In this document: one piece after another, positions 1 to 8,472 of the stretch
Numbering within the stretch: position 1 is the first letter of the stretch
How the letters are laid out: the number at the start of each line of letters is the position of its first letter
Source: Candidatus Butyricimonas faecavium
Lineage (GTDB): Bacteria; Bacteroidota; Bacteroidia; Bacteroidales; Marinifilaceae
Length of the DNA: 64,000 nt
Reading direction: 5' to 3'
NCBI GenBank assembly: GCA_944321125.1
Contig: CALUKD010000009.1
Coordinates: forward strand, 1 to 64,000
The notes under the pieces: generated by a model
Databases searched by the model: none
What the model saw: only the letters and a program-made list of their open reading frames with translations
What the model was told of the DNA's origin: nothing
Position numbers and translations under genes: made by a program

Positions 1-465
1 ATTACGTTTGATGATTTTTAAGGATTCTGACATAGGTTTACTTAGATTTACAGTAAACTTTTCTCAGGATAATACACGTTGTATATTCGATGTACTTAGG
101 GATTAAAGACGTATCAACTTCGAATCAACTTCGGTACAAAGACGTTCACGAGCGTCTTTGTACCGAAGTTGATAGGTTTTTGTTCTATGATTATCTGGTG
201 ATTACTCTAAGTATTCATCCTTCTTCACTTCTTGAATCCACGGTAATACTATTGATATACTGATGTAATAATCCCTTTCTTTCGTTACATCTCCGTAAAT
301 CAAACATTACTCGGATAATGTGTAAGGGCTATGAAAGGGCTATAAAAGGGTGTTGAAACGAAGGTAGGAGATCTAAACAGCAGTATTACCATTCATTTAC
401 GGTTGGAAAACTTGGAATAGATGGGATTGTCATAGAAAGACTTTTTCACGGCATGCAAGATTAAA
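1..465. other. gene-less left edge
   Basis: No ORF here resembles a protein. The stretch holds a perfect long hairpin (listed separately), a 10-nt direct repeat atcaacttcg at 113 and 124, and two copies of agggctat near 324-345. I see no promoter that clearly belongs to a gene inside the window. It may contain the end of a transcription unit lying off the left edge. Confidence 0.5.
124..173. repeat. 21-bp perfect inverted repeat, 8-nt loop
   Basis: The left arm (124-144) and right arm (153-173) are perfect reverse complements around the loop ttcacgag. The first ten bases of the left arm also occur directly upstream (113-122), which looks like a partial duplication of the arm. A short T-run (176-181) follows on the plus strand, so it could terminate plus-strand transcription from off the left edge. 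The stem is longer than the other terminators in this window, so a small repetitive palindromic element is the alternative. Confidence 0.7.
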
Positions 466-467
466 AT

Positions 468-503
468 AAAAACCGTCCCGGCGCCCCGGAACGGTTTTTT
501 TAA
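468..503 (-). terminator. rho-independent terminator of mdh
   Basis: GC-rich hairpin with outer arms aaccgt and acggtt and a CCGG-rich centre, flanked by a T-run on the plus strand and an A-run on the left that becomes a T-run on the minus strand. It begins 27 bases beyond the mdh stop, so it most likely ends mdh transcription. It could act in both directions. Confidence 0.8.
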
Positions 504-529
504 GAATGATCGTGAAGTACTATTGTTAG

Positions 530-1465
530 TTAAAATAATTTCATGTTGTCAAGTACATCCATTACAGATCTAACAGCTTTAGCTGATTGAGCTAATAATT
601 CTTGTTCGTCCTTGTCAAGTTTTACCTCGATAATTTTCTCGATACCATTCTTACCCAAGACTACCGGAACACCTAAATAGATATTGTTCATTCCGTATTC
701 GCCATTCAACAAAGCGCAAACCGGGAATACCCTTCTGTGGTTGCATACGATAGCCTCAACCATTTGAGCTGCTGCTGCTCCGGGAGCGTACCATGCAGAA
801 GTTCCCATCAATTTAACTAGCTCGCCACCGCCAACTTTCGTTCTTTCAATGATGGCATGTAATGTATCATGGTCAATCAAGTCAGTTACAGGAATACCTG
901 AAACCGTGGTGTATCTTGGGAGCGGAACCATCGTATCCCCGTGTCCTCCTAATAACAAGGCTTGAATATCTTTGGGGGAAACATTCAACGCTTCAGCTAT
1001 GAATGCTCTGTAACGAGCGGTATCCAGAATACCAGCCATACCGAATACGCGACTTGAATCGATTTTGGCAGTCAAGTAAGCGCAGTAACACATTACGTCA
1101 AGCGGGTTAGACACGATAATGATCTTGGCATTCGGAGAATGTTTGATGATATTTTCAGTAACTGATTTTACAATACCGGCGTTTGTTGCGATTAAATCAT
1201 CACGGCTCATTCCCGGTTTACGAGGAAGTCCTGAAGTGATTACTACAACTTCTGAATTATTGGTAGCTTCGTAATCGTTAGTTACACCTTTGATACGGGT
1301 GTCATAAAGATTGATCGGGGCGGTTTGCCACATATCCAATGATTTACCCTCAGCAACGCCTTCTTTAATGTCCAGAAGAACAACTTCATTCACGATGTCC
1401 TTTTCTGCGATGCAGTTTGCGCAAGTTGCACCAACGTTTCCTGCTCCTACAACTGTTACTTTCAT
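530..1465 (-). CDS. mdh: malate dehydrogenase
   Basis: NAD-dependent malate dehydrogenase of the LDH-like (type 3) family, interconverting malate and oxaloacetate in the cytoplasm. At 311 aa it has normal length. The Rossmann motif GAGNVG is at residues 7-12 and Asp32 ends the second beta strand, as expected for NAD rather than NADP. The substrate loop has Arg at 82 (LPRKPGMSR), where lactate dehydrogenases have Gln, which argues for malate. Asn120 (VSNPLD), Asp148/Arg151 (LDTAR) and the catalytic His175 (GGHGD) are all present. It is monocistronic, with its own consensus promoter upstream and a terminator downstream. In gut Bacteroidales it would serve the reductive branch from oxaloacetate to fumarate and succinate (family knowledge). 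Confidence 0.96.
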   Translation of the reverse strand: MKVTVVGAGNVGATCANCIAEKDIVNEVVLLDIKEGVAEGKSLDMWQTAPINLYDTRIKGVTNDYEATNNSEVVVITSGLPRKPGMSRDDLIATNAGIVKSVTENIIKHSPNAKIIIVSNPLDVMCYCAYLTAKIDSSRVFGMAGILDTARYRAFIAEALNVSPKDIQALLLGGHGDTMVPLPRYTTVSGIPVTDLIDHDTLHAIIERTKVGGGELVKLMGTSAWYAPGAAAAQMVEAIVCNHRRVFPVCALLNGEYGMNNIYLGVPVVLGKNGIEKIIEVKLDKDEQELLAQSAKAVRSVMDVLDNMKLF

Positions 1466-1526
1466 TTCTGTAATTTTTTATTGTTATACGTTTCTTAAAT
1501 GGCTATTTGTTGCTTTTTAACGCTGT

Positions 1527-1557
1527 CAAATGTAAGCCTTATTTTTTATATCAACAA
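1527..1557 (-). promoter_or_regulatory. mdh promoter (Bacteroidetes type)
   Basis: Read on the minus strand, the -7 box is TACATTTG (1534-1527), matching TAnnTTTG. TTG triplets lie 17 and 20 bases upstream (1554-1552 and 1557-1555), which fits the -33 element. The start codon of mdh is about 62 bases downstream. Confidence 0.7.
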
Positions 1558-1615
1558 TCTTTATGCCGAAAAATTACAGAATTTTTTCTGTAATAATTTC
1601 ATGTCGTTTTGGCAC

Positions 1616-1644
1616 GAAAAGAACGAGATTCTTATCGAATCTCG
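1616..1644 (-). terminator. terminator of the MATE gene
   Basis: Perfect 8-bp stem cgagattc/gaatctcg with a 5-nt loop (1624-1644). On the minus strand it is followed by gttctttt, a modest U-rich tract. It sits 17 bases past the MATE stop codon. Confidence 0.6.
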
Positions 1645-1661
1645 ATTTATAGTTACAATTT

Positions 1662-3077
1662 TCAATTAAATTGCTGCCAAAGACGGCTTGCCACGGCATA
1701 CATTTTTCCTAGAATGCCGGTGGGTTTGTAGCGTCCGCTTAACAGACGTTTCTGAAAGGATTGATACCAGATTGTCAGCACGATACCCTTCATCACGCTG
1801 GATAGTGAAATACTCCACCAGATGCCGTTTAAACCGAGTGAGGGGAATGTAACTAGGTAATAGGCCAACGGGATTCGGGCTCCTGTAAGAATGATGCCTA
1901 CAATAGCGGGCGGGGTGGTACGCCCGCACCCGTTGAAAGCTCCGGCTGTGACTTGTTCTATTGCTGAAAATATTTGTGAAATAGCGAGAATTTTCAGGTA
2001 TGCACTTCCTGCAATAAGGGTCTGGGGTTCGTTGATAAATACACTGAAAATCTCTTTACTGAAGAACAGGAAGGCTAGACAAGCGATCAAGGCGATTCCC
2101 CCCGCAAGTTTCAACGTGTAATGGTACCCCAAGCGTATGCGGTCTAGGTTACGGGCCCCGAAGTTTTGTCCCGTGAAGGCTGCTAGGGCCGTGGAAAAAC
2201 CGGCGGCAGTCATCCAAGTGATAGCCTCGATCTGGGCACCCACGCTCTGCACGGCTACTCCAATATGTCCCCATTGGGCTGCCACGGTGGCTAGTGTTAA
2301 AGAGAACATGGCAAATAAGGCACTTTGCATACTTACGGGTAGACCGAGCGAGACGATACGTTTGACGAACCGGGCTCTTAGTCGGGTAATAAAATATAGT
2401 TTTCCGATAGATGAATTACGGAAGTAAAGATTCCAAATGAAGATGGAGAATACGGTTAACTGGGAGAAGGTTGTGGCAATGGCAGCTCCTGCCGTTCCCA
2501 TTGCGGGGACAAAACCATACCCGTATATTAATAGCGGGTCAAGGATAATGTTGAATATTAATCCGGTGGCAACAATTTTCAATGGGGTTTTACTGTTCCC
2601 TTGTCCGTTATATAGTCCGCTATACGTGTTGTTATTGAACGTGAAGAATAAACCGGGTGTGATCAGGCGCATGTACATGATTGATAGTTCCGAGATATTC
2701 TCTTCCAGATGAAACAACCCGACTAGCATGGGGGCTGTGATATAAATAAAGCAAGCATACCCCAAGGCGATGATGGATGCTAACATGGCCGATTGGTTGG
2801 CATATGCCCGGGCTCTTTTGCCTGCACGAGCCCCTAGGGATTGCGAGATTGTGACTTCTGCTCCAACTTTACTGATAAACGACAAAGCGTTACCTAACCA
2901 TGTGAAGAATCCGGCTACTCCGACAGCAGCCACGCTTTCACTACCCAAATGTCCCAACCAGATCATGTCGGTCATACTGTAGGCCATTTGGACAAAAGAG
3001 GCTGTAATGAGGGGAATTGCCATGCTCCAAATTCCCTTGCTGATACTTCCTCGCGTCAGGTCGTTTATTTTTGTCAT
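1662..3077 (-). CDS. MATE family efflux transporter
   Basis: Multidrug and toxic compound extrusion family protein, an inner-membrane cation-coupled antiporter. The 471-aa length and about 12 hydrophobic segments in two homologous halves are typical. The N-terminal half starts with a cytoplasmic tail followed by IPLITASFVQMAYSMTDMI, the classic MATE TM1 with its Asp-containing motif. The second half starts near residue 240 with LGLPVSMQSALFAMF. The substrate cannot be told from sequence. The gene is monocistronic, between mdh on the same strand and a divergent SusC locus. The start ATG is the first Met in frame, and a -7-like box lies about 22 bases upstream. Confidence 0.93.
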   Translation of the reverse strand: MTKINDLTRGSISKGIWSMAIPLITASFVQMAYSMTDMIWLGHLGSESVAAVGVAGFFTWLGNALSFISKVGAEVTISQSLGARAGKRARAYANQSAMLASIIALGYACFIYITAPMLVGLFHLEENISELSIMYMRLITPGLFFTFNNNTYSGLYNGQGNSKTPLKIVATGLIFNIILDPLLIYGYGFVPAMGTAGAAIATTFSQLTVFSIFIWNLYFRNSSIGKLYFITRLRARFVKRIVSLGLPVSMQSALFAMFSLTLATVAAQWGHIGVAVQSVGAQIEAITWMTAAGFSTALAAFTGQNFGARNLDRIRLGYHYTLKLAGGIALIACLAFLFFSKEIFSVFINEPQTLIAGSAYLKILAISQIFSAIEQVTAGAFNGCGRTTPPAIVGIILTGARIPLAYYLVTFPSLGLNGIWWSISLSSVMKGIVLTIWYQSFQKRLLSGRYKPTGILGKMYAVASRLWQQFN

Positions 3078-3098
3078 TTCTTTGTGTTATGAGTCGTG

Positions 3099-3106
3099 CA
3101 AAAATA
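3099..3106 (-). promoter_or_regulatory. -7 box upstream of the MATE gene
   Basis: Minus-strand TATTTTTG matches TAnnTTTG and lies 22 bases before the start codon. I could not find a convincing TTTG at the -33 spacing, so confidence is limited. Confidence 0.45.
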
Positions 3107-3367
3107 TAAACTTTTTATTATCTCCGATCTTTTTCTTGGATGTTTACAATTAAAGAAAAAATGATTTCAATAAATGGATATTGTTCCTGTTGTTTTAAAC
3201 TACTTTGATTTAGCTTCTTTTTTTGTAGTATTTATTATAAGCTATAAATATTTTGTGTGATTTTGTTTAAAAGGGAGAAGGGGCATTATACATCTAATAC
3301 CTATTAAAAGGGAAATTTGTGTTAAAAATCCCTATAAATTGGGATGGTTCAAAGTATAGGGGTTGTA

Positions 3368-3375
3368 TAAATTTG
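3368..3375 (+). promoter_or_regulatory. -7 box upstream of Sus-like locus 1
   Basis: TAAATTTG is an exact match to TAnnTTTG, 31 bases before the SusC start codon. No clear -33 TTTG lies at the optimal distance. If real, it would mean this locus uses the housekeeping sigma, consistent with the lack of a local ECF sigma/FecR pair. The rest of the 3078-3406 gap is AT-rich and I see nothing else in it. Confidence 0.55.
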
Positions 3376-3406
3376 CGGCGGTGTAATAGAAATTAAAAGT
3401 AATAAT

Positions 3407-6400
3407 ATGTTTAAAAATTTAATGCATGGAAAGAGGCAAGTAAAGATGAAAAAATGCACTCGTATTTTATTGGCGTGGTGTTGTATCTTTCTTTTTTGTT
3501 CATGGGGATATGCGTCTGTGCCGGATGATAGAATGTATGGGGAAGGTAAAGACGGAAATTTAATTACTGTACAGGGGAAAGTTGTTGATCAAGATTCTTT
3601 GCCATTGGTTGGTGTGACTGTTATTGTAAAGGGACTGGGAACGGGAGGAACGACAGATATCAATGGTTTTTTCAAGATGACTATACCTGAACAAGATAAT
3701 TTGATTTTGGAATTTTCTTTCATTGGAATGGAATCACAAGTGATAAAGATTACAGATCCGAAGAAAGAGTTATTGGTTATAATGAAGGAAAAAGCGGAAG
3801 AGTTGGGAGAAGTTGTGAAGACCGGATATTATTCGACTGTGAAAAGGAGGGCATCGGGTTCTATTGCGGTATTGTCTGGTGATATTTTAGAGAACAGGAT
3901 CCCGTCATCTATAGATAATCTGTTGCAGGGATTGGTTGCAGGTGTTGCCGTGACAAACGTTGGACGCCCGGGAGCCTCATCCTCAATCCGAATACGGGGA
4001 ACGAGTTCTATCGATGGTAATAAGGAGCCGCTTTGGGTGGTAGATGGAGTTCCGTTACAGGATAACCTTCCAACGATAGAGGCAGACCAGATTAAATCGG
4101 AAAATCTGAACGAGATTTTCATGAATGGAGTAGCGGGTATAAATCCGGCAGATATAGAGAGTATTACAATATTGAAAGATGCTGCGGCCACGGCTATTTA
4201 TGGTTCGCGTGCAGCAGGTGGTGTGATTGTGGTTACGACAAAGCAGGGACAGATAGGGAAAACTAGAGTAAACTATTCGGTGCGTTTTGGCATGGGTTTA
4301 CGTCCGCAACGGGACAATGGTTTGATGAATTCTTCTGAAAAACTGGATTGGGAAGAGGAATTGTGGCAGGAATTCAGTGCGTCTGCATATGCTTCCGAAA
4401 CGGGACATATTCCGGTGGTCGGTATTGTCGGTATGTTGCATATGGATCGTTTGGGTAAGAACGGAAGTCTTTGGTCGGATGATGATTTTGAAGTAATGAG
4501 TGAAAGTGAGAAGAGTGTTTATCTAGCTGATTTGCGGGAACACTCGACAGACTGGTTTAAAGAGATTTTCCAAAACTCATTTAGTATGTCGCATCATTTG
4601 TCTTTTTCTGGAGGAACTTCTTCGGCAACTTATTACGGTTCTCTCGGTTATTCTTCTGAGGAGGGGTTATTGAAGCAAGATCGTTTTGACCGTTATAATG
4701 TGGATTTGAAGGTGAACTGGACTCCTACCCAGAAATTGAAATGGGGTATAGGAATTTCTACCTCGAATTTAGTATCGAAAGGCCCATCCATGAGCGTAGA
4801 TCCTTATGAGTATGCTTATTTCGCCAATCCTTATGAACGTCCATATAACGAGGATGGAAGTTACCGGGCAGATATGACTTACTTTAATTTGAATAATATA
4901 AATGGAGGAGAGGATTTTTTGAAAAAAAATCTTCCTCCCAATGGTTTTAATATTCTGCGGGAGTTGGAAGAAACAGAAGGAAATGCCAAAAAGTTTTCTG
5001 TTTCCGGGCAGACAACATTAACATGGAATATTACAAGTAAATTGCAATTTTCCGGGTTGCTTTCTTATACGTTCACCAATAATCAAGAAGAGAATATTTT
5101 AGGAAAAGATACATATGCGGCGTGGAATGACCGTCTTAGTTTTGATGATGACACGGAGAATATGTATGCTTCAATCACGAATGCTTCAGCCAATGGAGAA
5201 AGTTATAATGCGCGTGCTCAATTATCTTACACGAATGTGTTCAAGGACGATCATTACCTGAACGTGTTAGGGGGTACCGAATTACGAGGATCCAAGAGTA
5301 AACGTCTTTACATGAAACGATGGGGGTATGATACGAAATCGGGGAATTTTGCGATCCCTGAAGATCCGGAGGAGGAATTTAATTATAGGGATCTCATGGA
5401 TGGTTCAATGGGAGTTACTCGTGAGGAAAGTAAGTTTGCATCATTTTATGCTTCTTTAGAATACACGTATTTATCGCGTTACGTGCTGAATGCATCATTT
5501 CGTACGGATGGTTCTAATAACTTCGGTAGCGACGAGCAGTTTAACCCTACGTGGTCATTAGGGGTGGCTTGGAACGTGGATGAAGAAGAGTTTATGCAAG
5601 GTTTACAACCTACATTGAACCGTTTGACTTTGCGTGCATCAACTGGATTCACGGGTAATGTGGTAACCGGTACATTAAAAAAATTAGTGATAGATTTCGA
5701 AGAGAACAAAAATTGGAATGGCATGCAAATGGGAAGTGTGGGTACGGCGCCAAATCCACATCTTCGTTGGGAAAAGACGAGAGATATGAAAGTGGCTGTG
5801 GATTTTGGTCTTTTCAATGATCGAGTGAGTGGGGTGTTGGAAGGTTACTGGCGAAAGAGTATGGATATTATCACGAGAACAATGATGGTTAGTACAACGG
5901 GATTTACCGGACAGGCACATAATACTTCGGAAATTGAAAATAAAGGTATAGAGGGGAGCTTGCGAGTGAAGGTAATTGATAGCAAGGATTTCAAATTCAG
6001 TGTGAATGCTAATTTGGCATGGAACCGAAATGTATTGTCTAAATATATTTCTCCAACGGGAGCTATTAGCGATGGAAAATATGTCGATTATCCGTTAGAA
6101 TCTATATTTGGAGGTAAGGAATTGGGGGTAGACCCTTATTATGGAATATATATGTATCAGTTGCGTCCGGATGCAAATATCAGTGTAGCATCGGATTTGA
6201 ATAAGATTGTGAATTACCGTCATTATTTGGGAACTTCTGTGGCCCCCTTGACAGGTGGATTCTATTTTAATTTCTCTTACCGGAATTTGTCTCTTGGTGT
6301 GGGTGGGGCCTATTCATTTGGGGCAAAGGTGGATAGTCGTATCAGTTCGTCTCCTGCTTCATATGAAGATATAGATTATACTTGCAATGAAGAACCACAA

Positions 6401-6796
6401 ACGGAATATAGTGATTTGTATTCGAATCATCTTAACGTCAGACGTGATCGTGTGAATCGTTGGACTAAAGACCGTACGGAGGGTGTGAAGTATCCTCGTA
6501 TTGTGGATGCTTATGGAGAAAAAATAGGTTTGGATCTGTATAATGTGACGAGTAATAATATCACTTTAGGTAGTTTCTTGGAAAACGTATCTTATTTGCG
6601 TATTCGGGACATTACGTTGAATTATAGTTTACCACAAACATGGCTGAACCGTTTGGGAATTTCTTCATTAGGGGTATCTGTAATGATGAGTAATTTCTTT
6701 ACATTCACGAATTATTCGGGAATTGATCCGGAAACTCCGGGATTGACTTATCCGATCACTCGTTCTGTGGCATTCGGCATAAATATGGGTTTTTAA
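3407..6796 (+). CDS. SusC/RagA TonB-dependent outer membrane transporter (no STN domain)
   Basis: Large outer-membrane beta-barrel importer of 1129 aa, the energised half of a SusCD pair. A cytoplasmic-looking leader of 13 residues precedes MKKCTRILLAWCC, a signal-peptide core; the true start may be the internal ATG at 3446. A carboxypeptidase-regulatory-like beta-sandwich (about residues 53-125) is followed by the plug (about 135-265), with the SusC signature LKDAAATAIYGSRAAGG. The barrel ends in Phe. Unlike the other SusC proteins in this window it lacks the N-terminal STN signalling domain, which fits the absence of a neighbouring FecR. It leads a tight four-gene operon with SusD 11 bases downstream. 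The substrate is unknown. Confidence 0.93.
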   Translation: MFKNLMHGKRQVKMKKCTRILLAWCCIFLFCSWGYASVPDDRMYGEGKDGNLITVQGKVVDQDSLPLVGVTVIVKGLGTGGTTDINGFFKMTIPEQDNLILEFSFIGMESQVIKITDPKKELLVIMKEKAEELGEVVKTGYYSTVKRRASGSIAVLSGDILENRIPSSIDNLLQGLVAGVAVTNVGRPGASSSIRIRGTSSIDGNKEPLWVVDGVPLQDNLPTIEADQIKSENLNEIFMNGVAGINPADIESITILKDAAATAIYGSRAAGGVIVVTTKQGQIGKTRVNYSVRFGMGLRPQRDNGLMNSSEKLDWEEELWQEFSASAYASETGHIPVVGIVGMLHMDRLGKNGSLWSDDDFEVMSESEKSVYLADLREHSTDWFKEIFQNSFSMSHHLSFSGGTSSATYYGSLGYSSEEGLLKQDRFDRYNVDLKVNWTPTQKLKWGIGISTSNLVSKGPSMSVDPYEYAYFANPYERPYNEDGSYRADMTYFNLNNINGGEDFLKKNLPPNGFNILRELEETEGNAKKFSVSGQTTLTWNITSKLQFSGLLSYTFTNNQEENILGKDTYAAWNDRLSFDDDTENMYASITNASANGESYNARAQLSYTNVFKDDHYLNVLGGTELRGSKSKRLYMKRWGYDTKSGNFAIPEDPEEEFNYRDLMDGSMGVTREESKFASFYASLEYTYLSRYVLNASFRTDGSNNFGSDEQFNPTWSLGVAWNVDEEEFMQGLQPTLNRLTLRASTGFTGNVVTGTLKKLVIDFEENKNWNGMQMGSVGTAPNPHLRWEKTRDMKVAVDFGLFNDRVSGVLEGYWRKSMDIITRTMMVSTTGFTGQAHNTSEIENKGIEGSLRVKVIDSKDFKFSVNANLAWNRNVLSKYISPTGAISDGKYVDYPLESIFGGKELGVDPYYGIYMYQLRPDANISVASDLNKIVNYRHYLGTSVAPLTGGFYFNFSYRNLSLGVGGAYSFGAKVDSRISSSPASYEDIDYTCNEEPQTEYSDLYSNHLNVRRDRVNRWTKDRTEGVKYPRIVDAYGEKIGLDLYNVTSNNITLGSFLENVSYLRIRDITLNYSLPQTWLNRLGISSLGVSVMMSNFFTFTNYSGIDPETPGLTYPITRSVAFGINMGF

Positions 6797-6807
6797 AATA
6801 ATGTGGA

Positions 6808-8211
6808 ATGAATATGAAAAAATATATTGTATATATAATGTTACTCACCGGGTGGTGTTGTATGTCCTGTGATTCCTATTTAGAAACGAAAGATTATGGG
6901 CAGGTGTCGCCTGAAACGACAGAGGATTACGCTTCATTGATTAATATGTGGATGGAACATATTGAAACCAAAACGTCAAAAAATCCCCCAACTTATATGT
7001 ATCAAGATGTGCTTCGTATGGAGTGTTTTTCTGATAATTTGAATGCTAGTCTTTCCACGACGACTCAAAAAACGTATATGCCTATGTACGTGGGGGAATA
7101 TATGGGATCGTTGATTTATCGTTTTGAAGCCCAATATAAATTTATTCGAGATGCAAATATCGTACTGGATAACATGAAAGATGATGGTAGTGAGTTGTGG
7201 GATAAGACTGTAGCGGTTGCTTATGCCTTGCGGGGAATAACCTACTTCACGTTGTTACGCGAGTTTTGTGAACCTTACGATGCCGGCCGGGCAACGGAGA
7301 TTATGGGTGTACCTATCGTGGATCATTTTGATATGGAGGCTGCTCCTGATCGTGGAAATATTCAGGAGACAGTGGACTTTGTGGTGAGTGATTTGAAGAA
7401 GGCCGTTTCTATGAATATGACGGATAAGACCTACCCTTTGACTTCGGATGTGGCAGAAGCCTTTTTGGCACGTGCTTATTTTTGGGGACAGGAATGGAAT
7501 AATGCTATTGAAACGGCAAAGAGCGTATTGGATAAGTATCCCTTGGCAGAAGGAGAAGAGTATAAAAACATGATTCAATCGAAGCCTAAATTTACGGAAC
7601 TTCCCGCGGAAGTGATATTTTCTTCTTACACGCAAGGTTCTTCAACGGGCACGTTTGAGAACTGTTATTCCAAGTACTCGCAGTATCGCCCATTGGATTT
7701 GAAATTGATAACTCAGTTTAGGGAAAAAGAAAGGGATATCCGTTATAACTTGTTTTTCAACAAGGAATATTTGAACACGAAACGTTTGAATGGTTTTGTA
7801 CGTTCGTCGGAAATGTGTTTGATTATTGCGGAGAGTTATGCTCACTTGGGTGACGAAATTAATGCTTTGCATTATTTGAATATGTTGCGAGAAAAACGTA
7901 TTCGTGATTATGAACCGTTGACCATGAATACATTACCCCAAGAAAACGAATGTGGTTTAATCACGGTGGATGCGGAAGGAAAACCCTTGACACCCTTGAT
8001 GGCAGCCATATTGAATGAGCGACGAAAGGAACTCTACATGGAGGCCGATCGCTGGTTGGAGTTGAAACGTAATGGGCGACCGGAATTTTGGGTCGGGTAC
8101 AATGGTATTAAGTATGAGACAAAGAAGTACTTGTACACCTATCCTTTGCGTAATAATGATTTGATCGCTAATCCAGATTTGGAACAGAATGAAGGTTATG
8201 ATGAACTTTAA
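6808..8211 (+). CDS. SusD/RagB family surface lipoprotein
   Basis: SusD-type nutrient-binding lipoprotein that caps the preceding SusC on the cell surface. The signal peptide ends with a lipobox at Cys21 (CMSC-D). The family pattern is visible: an N-terminal SYLETKDYGQVSPET-like opening, TPR-like helices, and a C-terminal ILNERRKELYMEADRWLELKR segment typical of SusD. At 467 aa it is at the short end of the family. ATG codons at 6808 and 6814 are both possible starts. It is the second gene of locus 1, 11 bases after SusC. No enzyme such as a glycoside hydrolase follows, so the ligand cannot be guessed from neighbours. Confidence 0.92.
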   Translation: MNMKKYIVYIMLLTGWCCMSCDSYLETKDYGQVSPETTEDYASLINMWMEHIETKTSKNPPTYMYQDVLRMECFSDNLNASLSTTTQKTYMPMYVGEYMGSLIYRFEAQYKFIRDANIVLDNMKDDGSELWDKTVAVAYALRGITYFTLLREFCEPYDAGRATEIMGVPIVDHFDMEAAPDRGNIQETVDFVVSDLKKAVSMNMTDKTYPLTSDVAEAFLARAYFWGQEWNNAIETAKSVLDKYPLAEGEEYKNMIQSKPKFTELPAEVIFSSYTQGSSTGTFENCYSKYSQYRPLDLKLITQFREKERDIRYNLFFNKEYLNTKRLNGFVRSSEMCLIIAESYAHLGDEINALHYLNMLREKRIRDYEPLTMNTLPQENECGLITVDAEGKPLTPLMAAILNERRKELYMEADRWLELKRNGRPEFWVGYNGIKYETKKYLYTYPLRNNDLIANPDLEQNEGYDEL

Positions 8212-8228
8212 AAATAAAAAGTTATAAT

Positions 8229-8450
8229 ATGAAATATATATTATTGTGTTTGATATTTTTCTTTGGTTTGACGGCTTGTGATAATAGCGAGGAATTACCC
8301 CCGAGAGTGGAGGATACAACGGGTTGGAGTATAACTATTCCAACTACACGGTTGTCTTACGAGGAGAGGGATAGTATTCAGAAAATGAAGGATGAATACG
8401 AGGAGGCGGTAGCTAAACGTGCTGCCGAAGAAATTGCTGGGAACAAATAG
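8229..8450 (+). CDS. small lipoprotein of Sus-like locus 1
   Basis: A 73-aa protein I cannot assign to a named family. The first 16 residues are a hydrophobic signal segment ending in LTAC, with Cys17 as lipidation site. The mature part is about 56 residues, acidic at first (DNSEELPPRVED), and finishes with a charged, probably helical stretch rich in Glu, Ala and Lys (YEEAVAKRAAEEIAGNK). It sits 17 bases after SusD and 22 bases before the next lipoprotein gene, so it is translated as part of the operon. A role as an accessory subunit of the outer-membrane SusCD complex is inference from position only. Confidence 0.75.
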   Translation: MKYILLCLIFFFGLTACDNSEELPPRVEDTTGWSITIPTTRLSYEERDSIQKMKDEYEEAVAKRAAEEIAGNK

Positions 8451-8472
8451 AATTTTATAATACTCGGATATT

